From: Akkermansiaceae bacterium UBA4589
Lineage (GTDB): Bacteria; Verrucomicrobiota; Verrucomicrobiia; Verrucomicrobiales; Akkermansiaceae
Direction: 5' to 3'
Length of the DNA: 64,000 nucleotides
Assembly: GCA_002387565.1 (NCBI GenBank)
Contig: DGJT01000032.1
Location: 62,001-126,000 of the forward strand
The position numbers were made by a program, and so were the translations under genes. The notes under the pieces are model-generated. The model did not search any database. It saw only the letters and a list, made by a program, of their open reading frames with translations, and was not told the DNA's origin. How positions within the stretch are numbered: the stretch's first letter is position 1; every line of letters begins with the position of its first letter. This document shows positions 34,049 to 43,198 of the stretch, piece after piece.

Positions 34049-34800
34049 TGGTTTTAGCTAAACTCAATAATGAAGCAGAGATATTCACATCTCTACAAGG
34101 TGAAGGCCACAGCATAGGAAAACCTTCGATTTTTATTAGGTTATCTAATTGTAATCTACATTGCCATTGGTGCGACACAGATTATACCTGGAATTGGGAT
34201 AATACACCTTGGGCTCATATAAATGATGCCAAGAAAGATTATAAAAAATTTAATAAGAAAGATCATCAAATCCACTTATCTCCAGAAGAGTTAGCTGAAA
34301 AGATACTAAAATTACCCACCCAAAATATTATCATTACTGGTGGAGAGCCTCTGCTGCAACAAAAAGAAATTATAGCATTTGTTTCCATTTTAAAAAAGGC
34401 AGATACCAATCGCTCTTTTGAAATTGAAACCAATGGCACCATCAAACCTTCCACTGAACTCATTGACTGTATTGATCAATTTAATGTATCACCGAAATTA
34501 GCTAACTCTCTAAACCCTGAAAATAAAAGGATTGAGCCCAAAGCTATCCAAGTATTTCTAAATTCCAACAAAGCTTACTGGAAGTTTGTTATGGATACTG
34601 AACAGGATTTAGAGGAGATTAATGAGCTTGTAGCTGCCTACAAACTACCCAAAAATCGAGTTTATTTAATGCCCCAAGCAACCACTAGAGAAGCTCTTGA
34701 AAAAAAGCAAAATCAATTAGTCAAAGCTTGCGTTAATCTAGGATATTGCTATAGTCACCGCCTACACGTCATGTTCTGGGGTGATACAAGAGGTGTGTGA
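34048..34800 (+). CDS. queE: 7-carboxy-7-deazaguanine synthase QueE
   Basis: 250 residues, radical-SAM enzyme. The start is EIFTSLQGEGHSIGKPSIFI, and the cluster motif C35-x3-C39-x2-C42 (NCNLHCHWCDT) is followed by a TGGEPLLQ motif. It rearranges 6-carboxytetrahydropterin to the deazaguanine core used for queuosine and related modifications. The N-terminal ~16 residues are conserved in the family. It overlaps its neighbours at both ends. Other que genes are absent here. Confidence 0.93.
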   Translation: MVLAKLNNEAEIFTSLQGEGHSIGKPSIFIRLSNCNLHCHWCDTDYTWNWDNTPWAHINDAKKDYKKFNKKDHQIHLSPEELAEKILKLPTQNIIITGGEPLLQQKEIIAFVSILKKADTNRSFEIETNGTIKPSTELIDCIDQFNVSPKLANSLNPENKRIEPKAIQVFLNSNKAYWKFVMDTEQDLEEINELVAAYKLPKNRVYLMPQATTREALEKKQNQLVKACVNLGYCYSHRLHVMFWGDTRGV

Positions 34801-34817
34801 CCTACTCGCTATTTACC

Positions 34818-35303
34818 ATGTTAAAAAAAAGATTAGTTAAAAGTACTGATTTAATCAATAATGACCCAGAATCGACAGAAAATCATTTAAACAAAATTAT
34901 GAATGTTACTTCCCATAATCATTTAACTCAAAACTTTCTGAGTGAACAAGTTTCATTCAGTGGTGAACTTAACTTTGAAGGTGAACTTGTTATTAATGGT
35001 AATTTTAAAGGGTCGCTAACTTCAAACGACGGGTTTTTAGTAATTGGGGAATCAGCTATTATCGAAGCTGATATCTCAGTAAAAGAGATCGTCATTTATG
35101 GCAAAGCAATTGGAAACATAAAAGCTTTGGAAACTATTACAGTTCATGAAGCGGCTATGATTACAGGTGACATGAGCGCTCAAAACATATCCATTGATAA
35201 TGGTGCTCAAATTTCAGGAAAATTAGAAATCCAAAGTAAACAAGGGTTTACTAATTATTCTAATGATATTTCAACTGAAGAATTAGAAGCTAGTCATAGC
35301 TAA
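34818..35303 (+). CDS. Bactofilin-family cytoskeletal protein
   Basis: 161 residues from the ATG at 34818; a GTG at 34797 overlapping the queE stop is an alternative. The central region is the bactofilin beta-helix: FSGELNFEGELVINGNFKGS, FLVIGESAIIEADISVKEIV, GKAIGNIKALETITVHEAAM, GDMSAQNISIDNGAQISGKL. Flanking ends are short and disordered. Bactofilins self-assemble into filaments and shape cell walls or localise proteins. Confidence 0.88.
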   Translation: MLKKRLVKSTDLINNDPESTENHLNKIMNVTSHNHLTQNFLSEQVSFSGELNFEGELVINGNFKGSLTSNDGFLVIGESAIIEADISVKEIVIYGKAIGNIKALETITVHEAAMITGDMSAQNISIDNGAQISGKLEIQSKQGFTNYSNDISTEELEASHS

Positions 35304-35337
35304 ATTCTATTCATCATAGTTTTTATTGAATTATCAT

Positions 35338-36270
35338 ATGGCAACTCTTGACTTACAGAGCCAAATCAAGCTCCTCAAGAAAGAAAAAAATGCGCTTATT
35401 CTAGCTCATAATTATCAAATTGGGCCACTCCAAGATATTGCTGATTATGTAGGAGACTCACTGGGGTTAGCTTATGAGGCACAAAAAAGTGATGCTGATG
35501 TTATTGCTTTTTGCGGTGTTCACTTTATGGCTGAAACAGCTAAAATTGTAAACCCAGATAAGATTGTTGTCTTGCCTGACTTAGACGCTGGTTGCTCACT
35601 TGAATCTTCTTGTCCAGCTCCTGACTTACAAAAATTCATTGATGACAATCCTGAGAAAGATTATTTCGTAGTTGCGTATATAAACTGCTCAGCTGGAGTT
35701 AAAGCGATTGCTGATGTTATTTGCACCTCAGGTAATGCGGTAAAAATTGTCAACCAAGTTCCTGAAGATCGCAATATTCTATTTGTACCTGATGCCAATC
35801 TTGGTGCTTGGGTGATTGAACAAACAGGACGCCCTATGGATTTATGGCAAGGTAGCTGCTATGTGCATATGGAATACACCGCTGACTCCATTCAAAGTAT
35901 CAAAGATAAACACCCAGAAGCGTTGCTTGTGGCTCACCCTGAATGCCCAACAGCGGTACGCTTGTTAGCTGATGAAGTCTGTTCGACAGAAAAAATGATC
36001 AGCTACTGTAAGAATAATGATACCTCGACCTTTATCATTGCTACGGAAAACGGCATGCTTCATCGTCTTGAGAAAGAATGCCCAGACAAAACCTTTATTC
36101 CTGCACCCACACATAATTGCGCTTGTTCAGAATGCAAGTTTATGAAACTTAATACTTTAGAAAAACTTAGAGATTGCTTAGCCAATTTAAGCCCTCAAGT
36201 TGCTATCACTCCAGAGCTTTGCCAGCAAGCAGAAGCCTCTTTGCTTAAAATGTTAGAACAATCAAAATAA
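35338..36270 (+). CDS. nadA: Quinolinate synthase A
   Basis: 310 residues from the ATG at 35338. Motifs: LILAHNYQIGPLQDIADYVG, FCGVHFMAETAKIV, LDAGCSLESSCPA, GSCYVHMEYT, HPECPTAVRLLADEV, and NCACSECKFMKLNTLEKL; cysteines in the first, GSCY and ACSEC segments probably ligate the catalytic [4Fe-4S]. It condenses iminoaspartate and dihydroxyacetone phosphate in de novo NAD synthesis. nadB and nadC are not nearby. It ends 8 bp before fabH. Confidence 0.95.
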   Translation: MATLDLQSQIKLLKKEKNALILAHNYQIGPLQDIADYVGDSLGLAYEAQKSDADVIAFCGVHFMAETAKIVNPDKIVVLPDLDAGCSLESSCPAPDLQKFIDDNPEKDYFVVAYINCSAGVKAIADVICTSGNAVKIVNQVPEDRNILFVPDANLGAWVIEQTGRPMDLWQGSCYVHMEYTADSIQSIKDKHPEALLVAHPECPTAVRLLADEVCSTEKMISYCKNNDTSTFIIATENGMLHRLEKECPDKTFIPAPTHNCACSECKFMKLNTLEKLRDCLANLSPQVAITPELCQQAEASLLKMLEQSK

Positions 36271-36278
36271 ATACCATC

Positions 36279-37268
36279 ATGAGCACTCAAAAATTTGCCA
36301 AAATTATTAGTACAGGTAGTTACGTACCAGAGAAGGTTCTCACTAATACAGATCTATCTAAACTGGTTGATACTACCGATGAATGGATCACAACCCGTAC
36401 AGGCATAAAAGAGCGCCGTATCGCTACCGATGAGCAGTCCACCTCTGATCTCGCGACGCAAGCCGCTAAAAAAGCCCTTGATTCTGCTAATTTAGATGCC
36501 GCAGAACTAGATCTGATTATTGTGGCTACTATTACGCCTAATACGTTTACCCCTTCAACAGCTTGTTATGTTCAAACTAATTTAGGAGCTAAAAATGCTG
36601 TGGCTTTTGATATCTCAGCAGCGTGTTCTGGCTTTATTTTTGCTATGGATATGGCGCGTAATTTCATTGAAAACGGCACTTATGAGCATGTTCTTATCAT
36701 TGGTGCTGAAAAACTATCTACCTTTGTCAACTGGGAAGACCGTAACACTTGCGTACTCTTTGGTGATGGTGCTGGAGCTGCAGTCATTTCAGCTACGGAA
36801 GATAGTAGTAGCCGAATCCTTTCTAGCCATGTTGGCTCTGATGGTACTTACACAGATTTGTTGAAAATTGAAGGCGGTGGCTCAGCCTGCCCTATCACAA
36901 CAAGCAATGTTGACGACAAGCTCAACACTCTATCCATGCAAGGTAAAGAAATTTTCAAACTCGCTGTTCATCATATGAAAAATGCAGCAAACCAAGTGAT
37001 TGAAGATGCTAGTCTCACACCTGCTGATATTGATTGGGTTATTCCACATCAGGCTAATTTAAGAATTATTGATGCTATTTCAAGTCGTCTGGATATTGAT
37101 GCAGAAAAAGTTTTCGTGAATTTAGATAAATACGGTAATACCTCTGCCGCCGCTGTAGCTATTGCTCTTGATGAAGCGCATCGCAAAGGCGTTCAACGAG
37201 AGCAGCATGTGGTGCTTGTTGCCTTTGGAGCTGGCCTCACTTGGGGGGCTGCAGCTATTCGCTGGTAA
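36279..37268 (+). CDS. fabH: Beta-ketoacyl-ACP synthase III
   Basis: 329 residues. The catalytic cysteine is C116 in DISAACSGFIFA, with histidine in DWVIPHQANLRI and asparagine in YGNTSAAAVA. The N-terminal TDEWITTRTGIKERRIA is characteristic. It starts fatty acid synthesis by condensing acetyl-CoA with malonyl-ACP. It lies between nadA and tatD rather than beside plsX/fabD/acpP. Confidence 0.95.
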   Translation: MSTQKFAKIISTGSYVPEKVLTNTDLSKLVDTTDEWITTRTGIKERRIATDEQSTSDLATQAAKKALDSANLDAAELDLIIVATITPNTFTPSTACYVQTNLGAKNAVAFDISAACSGFIFAMDMARNFIENGTYEHVLIIGAEKLSTFVNWEDRNTCVLFGDGAGAAVISATEDSSSRILSSHVGSDGTYTDLLKIEGGGSACPITTSNVDDKLNTLSMQGKEIFKLAVHHMKNAANQVIEDASLTPADIDWVIPHQANLRIIDAISSRLDIDAEKVFVNLDKYGNTSAAAVAIALDEAHRKGVQREQHVVLVAFGAGLTWGAAAIRW

Positions 37269-37303
37269 GTACTGTTCCTTCGTGCTTTGTATACTTTTTT
37301 GCT

Positions 37304-38113
37304 ATGTTGATTGACTCGCACTGTCATCTCGTTTCTTATCGTTATCAAGCTGAAGAAATCAACTCTATTATTGAGCGCAGTGTAGAACAGCAGGTGACAC
37401 AACTCCTCTCCTTAGCTACAGAGCCTAGTGAATATCAAGCTCATTTAGATTTAGCCAACAATTATTCTGGAGTCTTTATCGGCTTAGGTATACACCCTTG
37501 TGCTGTGCATGAGGTTAGCTACCCTCATGCCATCACTGAACTTGATACATTGCTAGCTCAGCATAACAGTATCAAAATATTAGGTGAAACAGGTCTCGAC
37601 TATTACCACCCAAGCCCAGAAGGCTGGGATGATAATAGTTATAGAAAGTGCCAACAAAATAGCCTCGTTGAGCATTTTGAGTTAGCTAAAAAATACCATA
37701 AAAATATCGTGTTACACACACGTGATCAGCAAGGTAAACATTCATTAAAAGATTGCTTAGCTATTTATCAAGAGTATGCCAATGATGTTCAAGCCGTATT
37801 TCACTGCTGGAGTCACCATGCAGACTGGGCTAAACAAGTTTGGGATCTAGGAGGTTTAATTTCATTTGGAGGTGTTCTAACCTTTAAAAAGCCACCACTT
37901 GATGCTATTGAAGTTTGCAAACAAGCACCTGCAGGTAGCTTCATGTTGGAAACAGATGCCCCCTATCTCGCTCCGACACCACACCGAGGTCAGCGCTGTG
38001 AGCCATGGATGACGAGAATTACAGCTGAATTGGTTGCTGAATTACGCCATGAGTCATTGGCGCAACTCGCTTCTCATACCACTAAAACTGCTCATCAATT
38101 CTTACAACTATAA
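37304..38113 (+). CDS. TatD family metal-dependent hydrolase
   Basis: 269 residues from the ATG at 37304. TIM-barrel amidohydrolase relative with metal ligands in MLIDSHCHL, ILGETGLDYYHPS, NIVLHTRDQQGK, VFHCWSH and FMLETDAPYLAPTPHRGQ. The family includes 3'-5' DNA/RNA exonucleases and D-aminoacyl-tRNA-editing-like enzymes. It ends 8 bp before gltX. Confidence 0.92.
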   Translation: MLIDSHCHLVSYRYQAEEINSIIERSVEQQVTQLLSLATEPSEYQAHLDLANNYSGVFIGLGIHPCAVHEVSYPHAITELDTLLAQHNSIKILGETGLDYYHPSPEGWDDNSYRKCQQNSLVEHFELAKKYHKNIVLHTRDQQGKHSLKDCLAIYQEYANDVQAVFHCWSHHADWAKQVWDLGGLISFGGVLTFKKPPLDAIEVCKQAPAGSFMLETDAPYLAPTPHRGQRCEPWMTRITAELVAELRHESLAQLASHTTKTAHQFLQL

Positions 38114-38121
38114 TCCCTATC

Positions 38122-39456
38122 ATGATTCGTACTCGTTTTGCTCCCTCTCCTACTGGCAACCTACATATTGGTGGTGCTAGAACGGCTCTTTTTAATTGGC
38201 TTTATGCTAAACACCATGGTGGAAAATTTATTCTGCGTATTGAAGACACAGATGCTCAACGCAACACGCAAGAAGCTCAGCAAGGTATTATTACTGGACT
38301 TAACTGGTTAGGTCTTGATTGGGACGAAGGTCCTATGGTCAGTGATCAACCTGAACTCTATTTTCAATCCAATCGTGATACTATTTATCAATCCTATTTT
38401 GATAAACTCGTGGAAAATGACCATGTTTATGAAGATGAGGGAGCTTGGAGATTTAAGTTCAAACGTGAGCCTGTCACTTTCGTAGATGAAATCTGTGGAG
38501 AGATAACTATTGATTACCGCAATGAAGACAACACCCCTGATATGGTGGTTAGACGTAGTGACGGTTCATTTGTTTTTCATTTTGTCAATGTGGTCGATGA
38601 CCTTGAGATGGAGATTAGTCATGTGATTAGAGGAGAAGACCACCTCATGAATACGCCTAAGCATATTCAACTCATCGAAGCTTTTGGTGCTAAAGCGCCT
38701 ACTTATGCCCATATTCCATTGATTCTCAATCCAGATGGCTCAAAAATGTCTAAACGTGACCAAGGTGCAGGCCTTGGGTTTTATCAACAAGATTTCTTAG
38801 CTGAGGCTCTTATCAACTTTTTAGCTCTACTTGGCTGGTCGAATAAAGACGATCAAGAATTGTTCACCCTCGAAGAATTAATTCAAGCTTTTGATCTCAC
38901 GGGAGTGAATCGCTCTCCAGCTAAATTTGACTTAACCAAATGCCTCTGGTTTAATGCTCAATACCTACGAGCTTTACCTATTCAGGACTTAGCCACATTA
39001 GCTCAACCTAGAGTATCTGCAGATTTCGAAGCCATGGGTCTACCAGCTTTAACTCAGAACGACACCTTATTATTGCAATTATTGGAACCTCTCAAAGAAA
39101 AGGTTCAGTCAGTGAGAGATATTGCTCCTATTATTAGCTTTTTGTATGTTGATAAAGTTTCTTATGAAGAAAGTGCTATGGCTAAGCTTGCCAAAAATAA
39201 ATTTTCCACTCATGACATTTTAAAATCTTTACAGCAAAGCTGGACAGATTTAGAGGATTGGTCTACAGCTAAGCAAGTCATTATGGATGTAGCCCAAGCT
39301 CAAGAAATCAAAGCTGGACCTATCATGCTAACAACACGTGTTGCTTTGTCTGGCTCAGCTGGAGGATTAGACTTAGGGCTTATCTTAGAAATTTTAGGCA
39401 AACAAACCTGTATCCAACGACTCAATCAAGCTATTGAGCAATGGCCCACTCACTAA
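38122..39456 (+). CDS. gltX: Glutamyl-tRNA synthetase
   Basis: 444 residues, class I synthetase. The HIGH motif is in SPTGNLHIGGARTALFNWLY and the KMSKS motif is in GSKMSKRDQG; MIRTRFAPSPTG is the canonical start. The C-terminal anticodon-binding region is somewhat short. Whether it discriminates between tRNA-Glu and tRNA-Gln cannot be told. It precedes the DEAD-box gene by 3 bp. Confidence 0.95.
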   Translation: MIRTRFAPSPTGNLHIGGARTALFNWLYAKHHGGKFILRIEDTDAQRNTQEAQQGIITGLNWLGLDWDEGPMVSDQPELYFQSNRDTIYQSYFDKLVENDHVYEDEGAWRFKFKREPVTFVDEICGEITIDYRNEDNTPDMVVRRSDGSFVFHFVNVVDDLEMEISHVIRGEDHLMNTPKHIQLIEAFGAKAPTYAHIPLILNPDGSKMSKRDQGAGLGFYQQDFLAEALINFLALLGWSNKDDQELFTLEELIQAFDLTGVNRSPAKFDLTKCLWFNAQYLRALPIQDLATLAQPRVSADFEAMGLPALTQNDTLLLQLLEPLKEKVQSVRDIAPIISFLYVDKVSYEESAMAKLAKNKFSTHDILKSLQQSWTDLEDWSTAKQVIMDVAQAQEIKAGPIMLTTRVALSGSAGGLDLGLILEILGKQTCIQRLNQAIEQWPTH

Positions 39457-39459
39457 ATT

Positions 39460-40893
39460 ATGGAATCATCAAACTCTAAACCTACTCTCGAGCCAGTTGA
39501 AATAGCTGATTCAAACGAAACTACACAGCCTACTCAACCAGCTCTTACAGAGAAGCTAGATGATACACCAGCATTAGAAGAAAGCCAGCCCCCTCAAACC
39601 ACGACTGAAGAAGGCGCTGAAGCAAGCCAGTTAAATGCAGAGTCAGAGAATCTTGAAAATGCTGAAGAAAATGAAGCAGAAATCGTATTAGCTACTAAAT
39701 TTTCAGAATTTGAATTATCAGAAGCTATTTTAGCTAATATCGAGGCGCTTGGTTATGCCGAGCCTACTCCAGTGCAATCTCGAGCAATTCCTGTAGTGCT
39801 AGCAGGTAAAGATTTAGTGGCTTCATCGCAAACAGGTACTGGTAAAACAGCAGCCTTTGCTCTAGGTGCCATTCAAAATATCAAACCTCTTGGAAAACCA
39901 CAGATTTTAGTGTTAGAACCGACTCGTGAACTTGCACATCAAGTAGCTGAGGCTTTTGAAGGTTTCACTAAAGGTATGGGGCTTAATGTTAGCCTTATTT
40001 ATGGAGGTGTCGGTTATGAGCAACAAGCTCAGAGCTTGAGTGTCGCAGATATTGTAGTAGCAACTCCTGGACGTTTAGTAGACCAGTTTTTCCAAGGGCA
40101 CATGAGATTTGGAGAGCTAAAGACCCTCGTTCTTGATGAAGTAGATCGCATGCTAGATATGGGGTTTTTACCTATCGTCAAAAAAATAGTCAATCTCTGC
40201 CCATGGGAAGGTCGCCAGACACTTTTCTTCTCGGCAACCATGCCGTTACAAATTGCAAGCCTCTCCAAAAGCATTCTTAACAATCCAGAAAAGATTGAAG
40301 CAACCAAGGTTAGTAGTATTGCAGATACCATTGAACATGCAATTTATCCTGTAGCTAGCTTACAACGTGATGAGTTATTTACTCAAATTATCAAAAAAAC
40401 AGATTATAGTTGCGCCATAGCATTTACCCGCACTCGCAAAGAAGCGGACCATCTCTATCAATTACTCAAAAAAGACTTACAAATAGATGCTGTAGTGATG
40501 CATTCTGACATTAGCCAAAGCAAGCGCACACAAAACCTTAGCGACTTTAGAGAAGGTAAAGTATCGCTACTTATCGCGACTAATGTAGCTGCTAGAGGTA
40601 TTGACATCAAAGGTGTCAGCCATGTTATTAATTATCAAGTGCCAGAAAACCCAGAAGATTACGTGCACCGTATTGGAAGAACTGGTAGAGCTCAAGCAGA
40701 AGGCAAAGCCTACACGTTAGTTTCTGCACATGATTTAGATTATTTAGTTGCAGTCGAGCAACTCATCGGCGAAAAAATCAAACGTGAAAAATTAGCAGGG
40801 TTTAATTACCAATACACAGCTTTGCTCGATGAAGGTGGAGTTAAATCAGTGAGAAAACCCAGACGCCCAGCACCCAAAAGAAGAAGGAAATAA
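39460..40893 (+). CDS. DEAD-box RNA helicase with acidic N-terminal extension
   Basis: 477 residues. A low-complexity acidic N-terminus of about 80 residues (rich in E, T, P, Q) precedes the helicase core: Q motif (TPVQSRAIPV), Walker A (SSQTGTGKTAAFAL), PTRELAHQ, motif II as DEVD rather than DEAD (LVLDEVDRMLDMGF), SAT, and motif VI HRIGRTGRA. The basic tail (RKPRRPAPKRRRK) probably binds RNA. Last gene of the serA-to-helicase run. Confidence 0.93.
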   Translation: MESSNSKPTLEPVEIADSNETTQPTQPALTEKLDDTPALEESQPPQTTTEEGAEASQLNAESENLENAEENEAEIVLATKFSEFELSEAILANIEALGYAEPTPVQSRAIPVVLAGKDLVASSQTGTGKTAAFALGAIQNIKPLGKPQILVLEPTRELAHQVAEAFEGFTKGMGLNVSLIYGGVGYEQQAQSLSVADIVVATPGRLVDQFFQGHMRFGELKTLVLDEVDRMLDMGFLPIVKKIVNLCPWEGRQTLFFSATMPLQIASLSKSILNNPEKIEATKVSSIADTIEHAIYPVASLQRDELFTQIIKKTDYSCAIAFTRTRKEADHLYQLLKKDLQIDAVVMHSDISQSKRTQNLSDFREGKVSLLIATNVAARGIDIKGVSHVINYQVPENPEDYVHRIGRTGRAQAEGKAYTLVSAHDLDYLVAVEQLIGEKIKREKLAGFNYQYTALLDEGGVKSVRKPRRPAPKRRRK

Positions 40894-40960
40894 AACAGAG
40901 AATCATTTTAACACTTCTTAAATTAACATAACTTATCAGTTTAAGTAAAAAAACATTTAT

Positions 40961-41668
40961 ATGGTTGCGTGTAAATTTTATATACTTTTTATTTTCATAT
41001 TGAGTTTATCAAGCTCTGCTTTGTATGGTAGCGAAGCGGTGTTAAATGAAACATTTGAAGAGCCTATCTCCAGTCGTAATTTAAGAACAGGCAAGGCTAG
41101 TGTTAATTTTCATGGTTGGTCTACAGGTAAAATTTTAGCTTCTTACCAATTTCAAGAAGGAAAAATCCTGATTAACAATACAACCAACAATAGAGGTATT
41201 CACAGTAACTCTACTCAAGTATTTCGTAAAAATGGCGATAGTTACACGGTCTCAACTGATTTTTATACTCTATCACTAGTGATGCCTAAAAACTTCATCA
41301 ATCACCCCCACTCTATTTTCGTTGGCTTTGCCTCTGCCAATGCTGAGTTGAAATATTTTAATTCTCTTGTCGATGTCAAAAATAATAATACAAACTTAGA
41401 AACAAATTGTATTTATGTAGCTTGGGACAATAATATACCTAATCTAAGTCAAGGTGTTTTAAAACTCTACTCTAAAAATAGTGCGGCACAAAACAACCTC
41501 ATGTTGCGCCCTTCTAATTTCTGGAAAAATGATCAAAACTATAAATTAGCACTCACATTAACGCTTATCGATATTGACTCGTCTTTATTTGAGATTTCTT
41601 ATCAAGTCAGCCAAATAAATGCTCCTGACAATAGTAAAAATACTATTATTAACTCTAAACCTACTTAA
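40961..41668 (+). CDS. Secreted LamG/concanavalin-like protein, N-terminal fragment of an interrupted gene
   Basis: 235 residues to an in-frame TAA at 41666-41668. A signal peptide (MVACKFYILFIFILSLSSSALYG) is followed by a lectin-like beta-sandwich pattern: LNETFEEPISSRN, FHGWSTGKILASYQFQEGKI, ISTNTTNNRG-like turns, and ISYQVSQINAPDN. The fold would be expected to close with a DNFTVS-type strand, which is found beyond the stop (see the fragment at 41675). No clear promoter is seen. Confidence 0.7.
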   Translation: MVACKFYILFIFILSLSSSALYGSEAVLNETFEEPISSRNLRTGKASVNFHGWSTGKILASYQFQEGKILINNTTNNRGIHSNSTQVFRKNGDSYTVSTDFYTLSLVMPKNFINHPHSIFVGFASANAELKYFNSLVDVKNNNTNLETNCIYVAWDNNIPNLSQGVLKLYSKNSAAQNNLMLRPSNFWKNDQNYKLALTLTLIDIDSSLFEISYQVSQINAPDNSKNTIINSKPT

Positions 41669-41674
41669 GCCACC

Positions 41675-43045
41675 TTGCCTCACATTTTAAAATATGGAGT
41701 AAAAGCATCTATTTATGCTAAGCGAGCTTTAGAAACTAATCACTTTGACAGCTTAGATAATTTCACAGTTTCACATGAATTAAAAGCTGTTCCGGATCTA
41801 GCTAAACTCAAAGGAGATGAAGCTAAAAAAATAGCAGAAGCCAAAGCAGCTAAAGAGGCAGAAGAAGCTGCAAAATTAGCCGCTAAGAAAAAAGCAGAAG
41901 AGGAAGCTAAAGCTGCTGCAGAAGCTAAAAACGTAGATCAAAAACAACCAGGGCAGATTTCTTGGGAGATAAAGACTGTTTCTTCAGAACAAGAAACAGG
42001 ATTTTTATATAAAACAGGGCATCTTATACAAGCTATAGATTTTGTAAAAACGAAAACTAAACCTTCAAAACTAGATGGCATCCAATTTAATCAACTTATC
42101 AAAGTAAATACTAAATACATAAAAGCTACTGGTCTCAAAAACCAAGGTGATAACTTTTACTTAAATTCATCAAGCATACTAAACGAAGGTCATTTCTTAA
42201 AAGGAAAAACCTCCATGACTATAAGTCTTACTAGTTTAACTATTGGTGAAACTTATTACTTTGATCTAATTATTATTAATCAAAGGGAAGAAGATAAATC
42301 TAAAAAATTCAAAGTAGCTACACTCAAGGTTCCATCTATTTCTTATTTTAATGAAAATGGATTTACTCTCATCAAAGGAGAGTTTACGGCAACTAGTTCA
42401 ATGAAAAGAATTGAACTACAATCACCTGAAGGCAAATTAATTCAATTAAATGCCTTACAATTAAGGTCTAAAAATAAACCTGTTCCCCTTCTTTCAGCTG
42501 CAGATGCCTTCAAAAAATATGAGTCTACACCTAAGATTAATAATATCAAGGTAACCTCACAGCTCACTCCCGACATTACTGGTACACTTTCAAAAAAAGG
42601 AAAACTGATAGCAGCTATTAACTATGATGCGATCAATAGTGATGAAATGATACTAATAGATGAAGTGAAATTTAGATCTAGAGCGAGTACTAATTCTAAA
42701 TACGTAGATTGTATTTTATTTGATAATAATTTTGATAAGTTTGCTAATAATCCTAAAAAATCTTCTTTTTTTAATTATGCTAAATGGTGTAAAGGAAAAG
42801 AAGCGCTTCTTATCTTTAAAGAGCTAATTCCGGGAAAAACTTATACATTTGACTACATCTATAATGATAACAGGTCTGCGTTTAAGGACAGAACTATTTC
42901 ATTTGATAATGGAAAAACTTACCTCATTGCTTCTAGTCCAGACGCTACCTTAATTGCTAACTGTATGTTTAAAGCTACACATGAATCTATGGCTTTAAAT
43001 TTAAAAACTAAGGATGCTGACGCGATTCAAATTAACGCTATTTAA
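41675..43045 (+). CDS. Continuation of the interrupted secreted protein: Ala/Glu linker and two related beta domains
   Basis: 456 residues in the same frame as the preceding fragment, two codons after its stop; the only start in that gap is a TTG. It opens with LKYGVKASIYAKRAL and FDSLDNFTVSHELK, which completes the lectin-like fold of the upstream fragment. A TolA-like Ala/Lys/Glu helix (AEAKAAKEAEEAAKLAAKKK) follows, then two copies of one ~150-residue domain: GHLIQAIDFVKTKT ... GETYYFDLIIINQRE ... MKRIELQSPEGKLIQLNAL, and GKLIAAINYDAINS ... GKTYTFDYIYNDNR ... MALNLKTKDADAIQINAI. Function unknown. Confidence 0.68.
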   Translation: MPHILKYGVKASIYAKRALETNHFDSLDNFTVSHELKAVPDLAKLKGDEAKKIAEAKAAKEAEEAAKLAAKKKAEEEAKAAAEAKNVDQKQPGQISWEIKTVSSEQETGFLYKTGHLIQAIDFVKTKTKPSKLDGIQFNQLIKVNTKYIKATGLKNQGDNFYLNSSSILNEGHFLKGKTSMTISLTSLTIGETYYFDLIIINQREEDKSKKFKVATLKVPSISYFNENGFTLIKGEFTATSSMKRIELQSPEGKLIQLNALQLRSKNKPVPLLSAADAFKKYESTPKINNIKVTSQLTPDITGTLSKKGKLIAAINYDAINSDEMILIDEVKFRSRASTNSKYVDCILFDNNFDKFANNPKKSSFFNYAKWCKGKEALLIFKELIPGKTYTFDYIYNDNRSAFKDRTISFDNGKTYLIASSPDATLIANCMFKATHESMALNLKTKDADAIQINAI

Positions 43046-43198
43046 TTAAGATTACTAGATTAAGAGGAACAATACTTATAATGATTACAAGTTAGTTTGA
43101 TCATTAAACTTCTTAAGTTTTACTTGTTAAAAATGTAAAACTTGTATAGTTTTTCAGCACTTAAAAACTCGCGTCGAGTTTATTCAATTTATATTATT

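Larger units (their letters stand above)
40961..43045 (+). pseudogene. Single gene split by one in-frame TAA stop
   Basis: The two fragments share a frame over 2,085 bp (694 codons), and only the TAA at 41666 interrupts it. The protein logic runs straight through, so a point mutation (for example from CAA, AAA or GAA), or less likely a sequencing error, best explains it. Confidence 0.7.

Noticed and set aside
40961..43045. Programmed stop-codon readthrough or selenocysteine/pyrrolysine coding
   Set aside because: The stop is TAA, not TGA or TAG, and no recoding structure follows; a simple nonsense mutation is more likely.
43142..43198. Upstream start for aconitase
   Set aside because: The added residues (SFSALKNSRRVYS) do not match the family; the ATG at 43199 gives the usual N-terminus.
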